Under the pieces are notes generated by a model. The model was not told the origin of the DNA. It searched no databases and worked only from the letters and a program-made list of their open reading frames with translations. Below, piece by piece: positions 48,501 through 56,100 of a stretch of 64,000 nucleotides of DNA. The stretch comes from Labia minor. Taxonomy: Eukaryota; Arthropoda; Insecta; Dermaptera; Spongiphoridae. Numbering within the stretch: the stretch's first letter is position 1; every line of letters begins with the position of its first letter. A program made the position numbers and the translations under genes. The stretch lies in NCBI GenBank assembly GCA_963082975.1, contig OY720348.1, positions 67,915,719 to 67,979,718 on the forward strand, in the 5' to 3' direction.

Positions 48501-51500
48501 TTATCATTTATTTGATTTCATTTAGTTTATTATAATATTCATTTCCCTTTAGTGTTAAGTATATTTTAATTTAATCATTAAATAAATTATATATTTTATT
48601 TTATATGTTATAATGGAGTATAATATTCCCTAATCATTTTATTTTGATATTTTATTATCATTGTCTTATTGAATAATGTTTATTATAATGAAATTTAGGG
48701 AGATCTTATGTCAGAGACTTAAACCTTTTTATAAAACTACTACTAACTTTATATATAAACATTTAATAATTTAAATTTAAAATAATGGTTTTATTTGTTT
48801 TTTTCATAAAGGTTTAGATTTTATTAATTTTTCTAGACCATACGAGAGTGGGGTGATAAGTTTCCGACCCGAACAAGAAAAACGATGTTTTTAATTTTTT
48901 TTTTCCTTTATTTTTCAACATAATCTCCGCCCCCCCCCCCCCCCTCCCCCGTCAACACTAATACATTTTTCCTAACGGTGTTCTAATTTAGTTAATTAAT
49001 TAATTAATTAAATTTAATTTAATTTAAGTCTCATCAAAAGTTGCTAGAAAACTACAAATTTTGAATAATGCCCGTATACCAAATCCTTCATAAAATACAA
49101 CAAATATAACATTTTAGATTATAGATTGAAATAAATATTTAATAATGTCTTAATAAAAATTTCTAGAATGAATTGGATTGTTTTTCTATGTTTAAGGAAC
49201 CTTTGCTGTGATTTGTATGATGACAAGTAAATCGGTCTTCTTATATGCAAGTGATAGCCAAAATCAAATAACTAATAGTACAAACGAAGATTTAACTGAA
49301 AATAATTCTCCAATCACTTATTCGCCAATTCAAGTTGCTACAGCAGTTTGTTTTTTGGTCGGCATGTGGCAGGTATACTCAATAGTTAAAAGTAATGTTG
49401 AATTTGGAAATAATTTAAGAAATGTTCGTTTTCAGCTTATCCTTGGTATCTGTAGACTGGGAAGTTTAAGCGTTATTTTATCAAATACTCTCATAAGCAG
49501 TTTCACCACAGGAGCAGCCTGTCATGTTATAACATCCCAAGTGAAAAGTCTCTTCGATATTAAAGTGAAACGCTTCACAGGACCTCTGAAAGTTATCTAT
49601 GTAATCTATTCGAACGATTTACTTTATCATCTCGATAATACAATAATTATGTTATTTCTTTGATGCAGCAAAATCTACTGGATAATCAATTTTGATTATA
49701 TTGCAGACTTATATAGACCTCTTCAATAATATCCACAATACAAATTACGTTGCTCTGGGAATTTCAGCTGCCTCTATCACTTTCCTTGCTGTTTATAATC
49801 AACATTTGAAGGTAATAAAAAAATTTCTTCCATTTGTAAATCAAATAAGTTTAGAAATTAAATAGGTCGAGGGACTAAATAATTTTGTGTTTAGTTTTTT
49901 AAAAAACAAAATAATTATATATATATATATATAAGTTTAAACTGAGGGATATGACGCACAATATGGGTTTTTGCCAAATCTCAAATGCTAATACCTATTA
50001 TGACATGATTATTGTTGTTGATAGTATTTAGGACTATTAGGTATTGATAGCAAAAAGATGAAAAATGGCTGATCAATTACTGGTTTTATCTAATAAGCCA
50101 ATTCCAGTAGTTGATCATAGTTGAACTGGACCTAAAAACTCAATGAAAAAAATCTATGATCAACTACCGGAATGACATTGATCAAAAACTGGATGAGCCC
50201 GTTTAACCACTGGGCAAACAACACTTCCAAAATGTAATTTTTCCTTTGTTTCATTTAATAAGTAAAGGAGCTAAATTTTTCCCTTATTAGGACATAAATA
50301 TAAAATTGTATTCATGATATTAGTTTACCATTACGACTGAATCTGTCTGCTGTATGAAAATGATCGAGTAGCATATGCTGATCAACTGCTGACTGGGTCC
50401 TCCTATATTTTAAAAAATATAATAAATATTAAATAATTTTCTTTTCTTAATACTTTTCAGAATCGGATTGAAAAATTTCTTCCTATTCCATTATCGATTG
50501 AATTGGTTGCTGTCATTTTAGGAACCGTCCTTTCATATTTTTTTGGTTGGCACGAAAATTATAATCTCACGGTGGTTGGTAACGTTCCTGTCGGGTAAGA
50601 TAATTACTATTGTTTTAAAAACTTTGTTACTTATATCATTTGATTATCATTATCATAGAATATGAGATTTTAATAATATATATACTATATCTAATTATAA
50701 CAAATTAATATTAATTCAGTGGTTACTCGAATGTGTCGTTGTAAATTCGTTCCAGGAAAAGCAACGACAAGCAAATTGAATTTTCCTATAAGAAATAACT
50801 AAACAACCAAGTAATTCGTTTCAAGTCCTCAATATCACTCAAGTAGATGCTATTTTTAAAGCCGCTTCAAGGTGGGAGGTAGCGTAGCTGGCTCACATTC
50901 TCCAGGTTCCGGGTTCAAGTCCCGAGCCTGGCAAGGGAATTTCTCTAGCTGGGGTCTTTAGGACGGAGTCAACCCAGCCAAAATCAAAATTGGGAAGCGA
51001 CTTGATAAAAAGTAGCGCCTCCGATCAAGACAATCAAGGTATAAAGATTGATAGAACCCGTTTTACTGATCATAGTACCTAACCTAATTGATATAACCGA
51101 CTTGATAGGCGTTGTTCTTACGTAGGACGTACAAAAGTCAGAGGTTTTTTTATGTATTTTATTTTCACCATGATTTTAATAGTATTATTGATAAATTATA
51201 ATAAATAAAGTTAAATTACATTATTAATAAAAGAAGTATAAATAAATAAAAAGAAATAAATGATAAAATAAATAATAAAGATAATAAAAAGTTGATCGAG
51301 CACATGTAAGTATAGCGCAGTCTACCTTGCGCCGTTTTCTCTGATTGTAACACAGCCACGGCCGTTTTCTTTCTGTCCCACAGTACTTTATGTTATTATT
51401 GTACATTTTTTCAATCACTTTTATTGCAAAATAAACTTGAAGTACAGTTGATTTAGTATATCAAAAGAAATTTAGGGAAATGTTAAGGAGTAAAGTACAG

Positions 51501-53128
51501 TATAGTGTACGTGCATTTCAAAAACGGCGAGGAGTGAAGCAATCGAGAAACAAGGTGTGAATTTCCGACGAAATTTTTGACGAGTACTGAAAGTGACAGT
51601 ATCCACCGAGTGTATCCACTGTATTATATTTTGATTGTATAGTTTAAATATGAATATATCAATTGTCTGTCTTATTTTTAGATTTCCTAAACCATTTATA
51701 CCACCTTACGCACTTTTTTTCTCACTTCTTTTGGATTCATTGATTATTGCGATTGTATCCTTTTCGGTTAACATCTCGCTAGCAACAATGTTTGCTACGA
51801 AACTCAAGTATGGAATAAATCCAAATCAAGAATTAATTGCCTCGGTAAGGAAAATGATTAATTTTTAATTAAAAAAACTAATGCATTTTATTTTTCATCA
51901 TTTCAATTGTATCATTGAGCAATATTATTGTTAGAAATAACTCATCGTTCAATAAGTCCCAAGACTAACCCATAGATGGTGCTAGTAATACCAAAATGGC
52001 CACGTTTCCATAGAGTGCGAACCTCTACATGAAACGTGTAAAAATTTCACGTCGATCGGATCACAGACAGCAGAGTTATCGAGGTTAGAGTAAAGTCACT
52101 CTGTAATTTGTTTGAAAAATGGAAAAAAGGAAGTTTCGCGTGTTGTATTTTAATGGGTAAAAACACCGTAGAAGCCCAAAAATAGCTTGATAAACATTAT
52201 CCGGACTCCACTCCATCGAAAACAACGTCGAAGGGACACAAACGATGCGGAACGTTCGGGTAGCCTTTACACAGGAAAATATGAGTGAAGTGTCAAAAAT
52301 TGTAATGAAAAATCGCAAAGTGAAGGTCCGTGATATTGCAGAAATGACACAGATATCATCTGGAGGCGTATTTACAATCATTCATGAAAAAGGTTTTTTT
52401 AAGTGGGTGCCGCTATGAGACAATGCACAATACCACAAATCCATGAAAACAATGGCAAAATTGAACGAATTGGGCTTTTATTTGCTTCCCCACCCTTCGT
52501 ATTCGCCAGATTTAGCCCCCAGCGACTACTGGCTCTTTGCTGATCTCAAAAAAATGCTCCAGGGAAAAAAATTTGGCTCGAATGAGGAGGTCATTGCCGA
52601 AAATGAAGCCTATTTTGAAGCCTTCTTATAAACATGGTATAGAAATGTTGGAAAGGCGTTGGAAAGATTGTATCACTCTAAAAGGAGATTATATTGATGA
52701 ATAAAAATGATTTTTGAAAAAAAAAAAAAATTCGTTGCTAGTCTCGGGACTTATTGAACGATGTGTTATAAACATTTAATTATTAATGATATATTATTAT
52801 ACTCTAGTTTCAAAAACAAATTCTTTTATTGTATTTATAGGGATGTGCAAATATTTTTGGATCATTTTTCTCTTGTTTACCTTTTGCTGCGTCTTTATCA
52901 AGAAGTTTAATCCAGCAAACAGTTGGAGGTGTAACACAGATAGCAAGTCTGATCTCATGCTCTCTTCTTTTATTCGTACTCCTATTTATAGGACCTTATT
53001 TCGGGCCTTTACCAAATGTAAGTAGGAAAATTACTTAAAAAAAAATATAATGTATAAAACTAAAAAGCATTTATATTACATTAAATATATATATATAATA
53101 TTATATTTTTATTTTTATTAATAAATTA

Positions 53129-53169
<41 letters not shown>

Positions 53170-56100
53170 TTAAAATAAATAATTGCGATATTTTCGATAA
53201 ATCTTCAAAAGATATTCGCAAATTTTATGCATTTTTTACATATTAATGATAAATAATAATAAATACAAAGTATGCCCTTACTTATCTATTTTTTTATAGT
53301 AATAAGAAGAATCTCGAAGAATGAACAAATCTCATTTTTGATATAGAGCTTGTTTATATAAATTACTTATATGAAATTAACAACGAATTATTTATTATTA
53401 GATAAAAAAAAATGTTTTCTTCTATAAAGATGACAGAAAATAGCTTTAAATTCCTATCTAATTACTATTAGTTTATTAATTTAGAAATAATTCAATTAGT
53501 AGTTTCTTCAAATCATCAAATACAAACTACCAGGATAATCACGCCATTTATATTATTTATATATATTTCAAAATTCATCACTAAACCATAAATCAAAAAC
53601 AAAAATCAATATTTGAATTTTAATTTCTAATTAAAACTAATCTCTCTCTAAAATTTAAATTAACTAAATAATAATTTAAATAATGTTATTAACGCATAGG
53701 TTTTTTACTATCTCACCATTTTCGATGTCGATATTTTGATGTTTTTATACGTTTTGAAGGTCCCTGAGTCATTTTCACTAAAGTTGAGAAAAATGTCTGC
53801 CTGTGTTTGTAGAAAAGATTACGCAAAAACGGTTTGAGAAATTTGGTATACGGGCATTATTAAAAATTCATAGTTTTCTATCAACTTTGGAGGTTGTTTA
53901 TAAAGAATGTTGCTTAAAGATATATATATATATATATCCCTTTTATTTCTTTAATCCAAATTCTTTTTATTTTTCAATTTGAGAGTAAATTCGTTTTTTC
54001 ACAGATGCTTACGTTTTAAGTAATTTTGATTAAAAAAAGAGTGTTTTTTTTTTTCGTTGACCTATGTATGTGGAGGGGGGGGGGGGGAACAGAAATCTTG
54101 TGAACAAAATTCTGGTCAAACAGTAAAATTTTCCTAACCAAATTATATATATTTAAGATTCTATTGGAGTAATAACATTAAATCTAAATCTCTTGCAATT
54201 TTCTAAACTATAATAAATATTTATAGACAAATTTTTATGAAACAATTTATAGAGAATTTTATGGTACAAACTTCATCTCTTTTACATAAATATATATTTA
54301 TCATATATATAAAAAATTTTGTCAAACTTTTAATAACCCTGATAAATAGTAATAAAAAAGTAAAGTGACATATTTTCTCCCCCCCCCCCTTTTTTTTGTT
54401 TTCATTCCGCTCGATTATTCCTTTTCAAGATCACTTTGCTTTTTATCGCTCATTCAATTTCACTTTTTCAATTATTATTATTCCATAATTCGATTTTTTT
54501 TTATTAATAATGGTTTTTTAATTTCCTCTTCAATAATTAATTTTTTTTTTTGACATTTTAGAAAAATTTTTAAAATCTTGTTTTTACTATCTCGCCAGAG
54601 AAAATTTTCGATGTCGAGATTTGAATGTTTTTATACGTGTTGAAGGTTCCTGAATCATTTTAACTAAGAGGTTGAGAAAAATGTCTCTCTCTGTGTGTGT
54701 GAATGTATGTAAACAAGATTACTCAAAAACGGTTTGAGCTAGAATAATTAAATTTGGTATACGGGCATTATTCAAAATTCGTAGTTTTCTATCAACTTTT
54801 GAGAAATGTTGCTCAACCGGAAGAGGATTATTACCTACAACGTTTTAATTTTTTTTCCTCTAAAGTGACCGTATAAATAAAGATATATGTTTGATAATTT
54901 TTCATATGATTAAAGATTATATAAAACTGCTATATATAGAATTTCAGCTTGATTGAATCGCTGAAAGTACCAGAATTAATTTTTTAACACTGCAAATCAC
55001 GCGCCAACACGTGACGAAGTGCCATCAACAAAGAGCCAAACAAGCGCTGGTTTAATAAATATTATTTATTTATTTTAATTTATAATTTATAATTAATTAA
55101 ATTTAAATTAATTTTAATATATGTTATTTAATCCAATTCAAATTGCGAGATAGTCGAGTGGAGACACTCCAGCTAATTTAACTAGACAAAAGAATACTTA
55201 TAAAATAAAATCTAAATTGTAACTTATATTTGGTTTGTTTTAGTGTATTCTTGCATCTATTGTTGTGGTTGCATTAAAAGGAATGTTTATGCAAGTTCTG
55301 GATTTACCAGGAATTTGGCGCAAATCAACATTTGATGGAATTTTATGGGTATCAACCTTTGCTGCAGTGATTCTTTTGGATATTGATTATGGACTTGCTT
55401 TTGGTGTGATTATTTCTCTCATTTCATTAATTATGAGAGGACAAACTCCAAGAGTTTTTACATTAGGACAAATTCCTGATATAAATATATTTGTTGATAT
55501 GAAACGTTATGAAAAGGTAATTATAATATTTCTATCATGTATATACATCTTGATATTTATTATTATATATCTAAATTTTCAATAAGTATTTCTTAATTCT
55601 TTTTATAAATAACTATAAAATATTGTGTGTTTACCAGAACATACGTGTATGTATACCCAATATTATAAATTAGATTGAATTTATTCAAGTACATATAAAT
55701 AATGCTTTTTTATTATATTATTTTTACCAACCGACGATAGTAAGGGAGGTATTGTTTTCACACCAAATTTCACATGTGGAGATTTTTTCATATCTCCACG
55801 AATCAAGCATTTTCTTAACAGAAAAAAGTATTTTTAGCATGATGTCTGTCCGTCCATCTGTCCGTCTGTATAGATGTGTACAGCTTGAACGGCTCAACGG
55901 ATTTTGATGAAATTTGGTATATTTACTTAACGCATCAATATGATGAATTGATCAACTTTTGATGTATATCCGGAAACCGGAAGTGGTAGTATTAGCGATC
56001 GACGATAGGAAGAGAAGGGTTATTTTCACACCAAATCTCACATGAGGAGATTTTTTACATATTACCACGAATCATGCACTTTGTATATTGGTTTTATCTT

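Noticed and set aside
50870..50940. A functional tRNA gene.
   Set aside because: Boxes A and B are present but acceptor and anticodon stems do not form; it reads as a SINE head.
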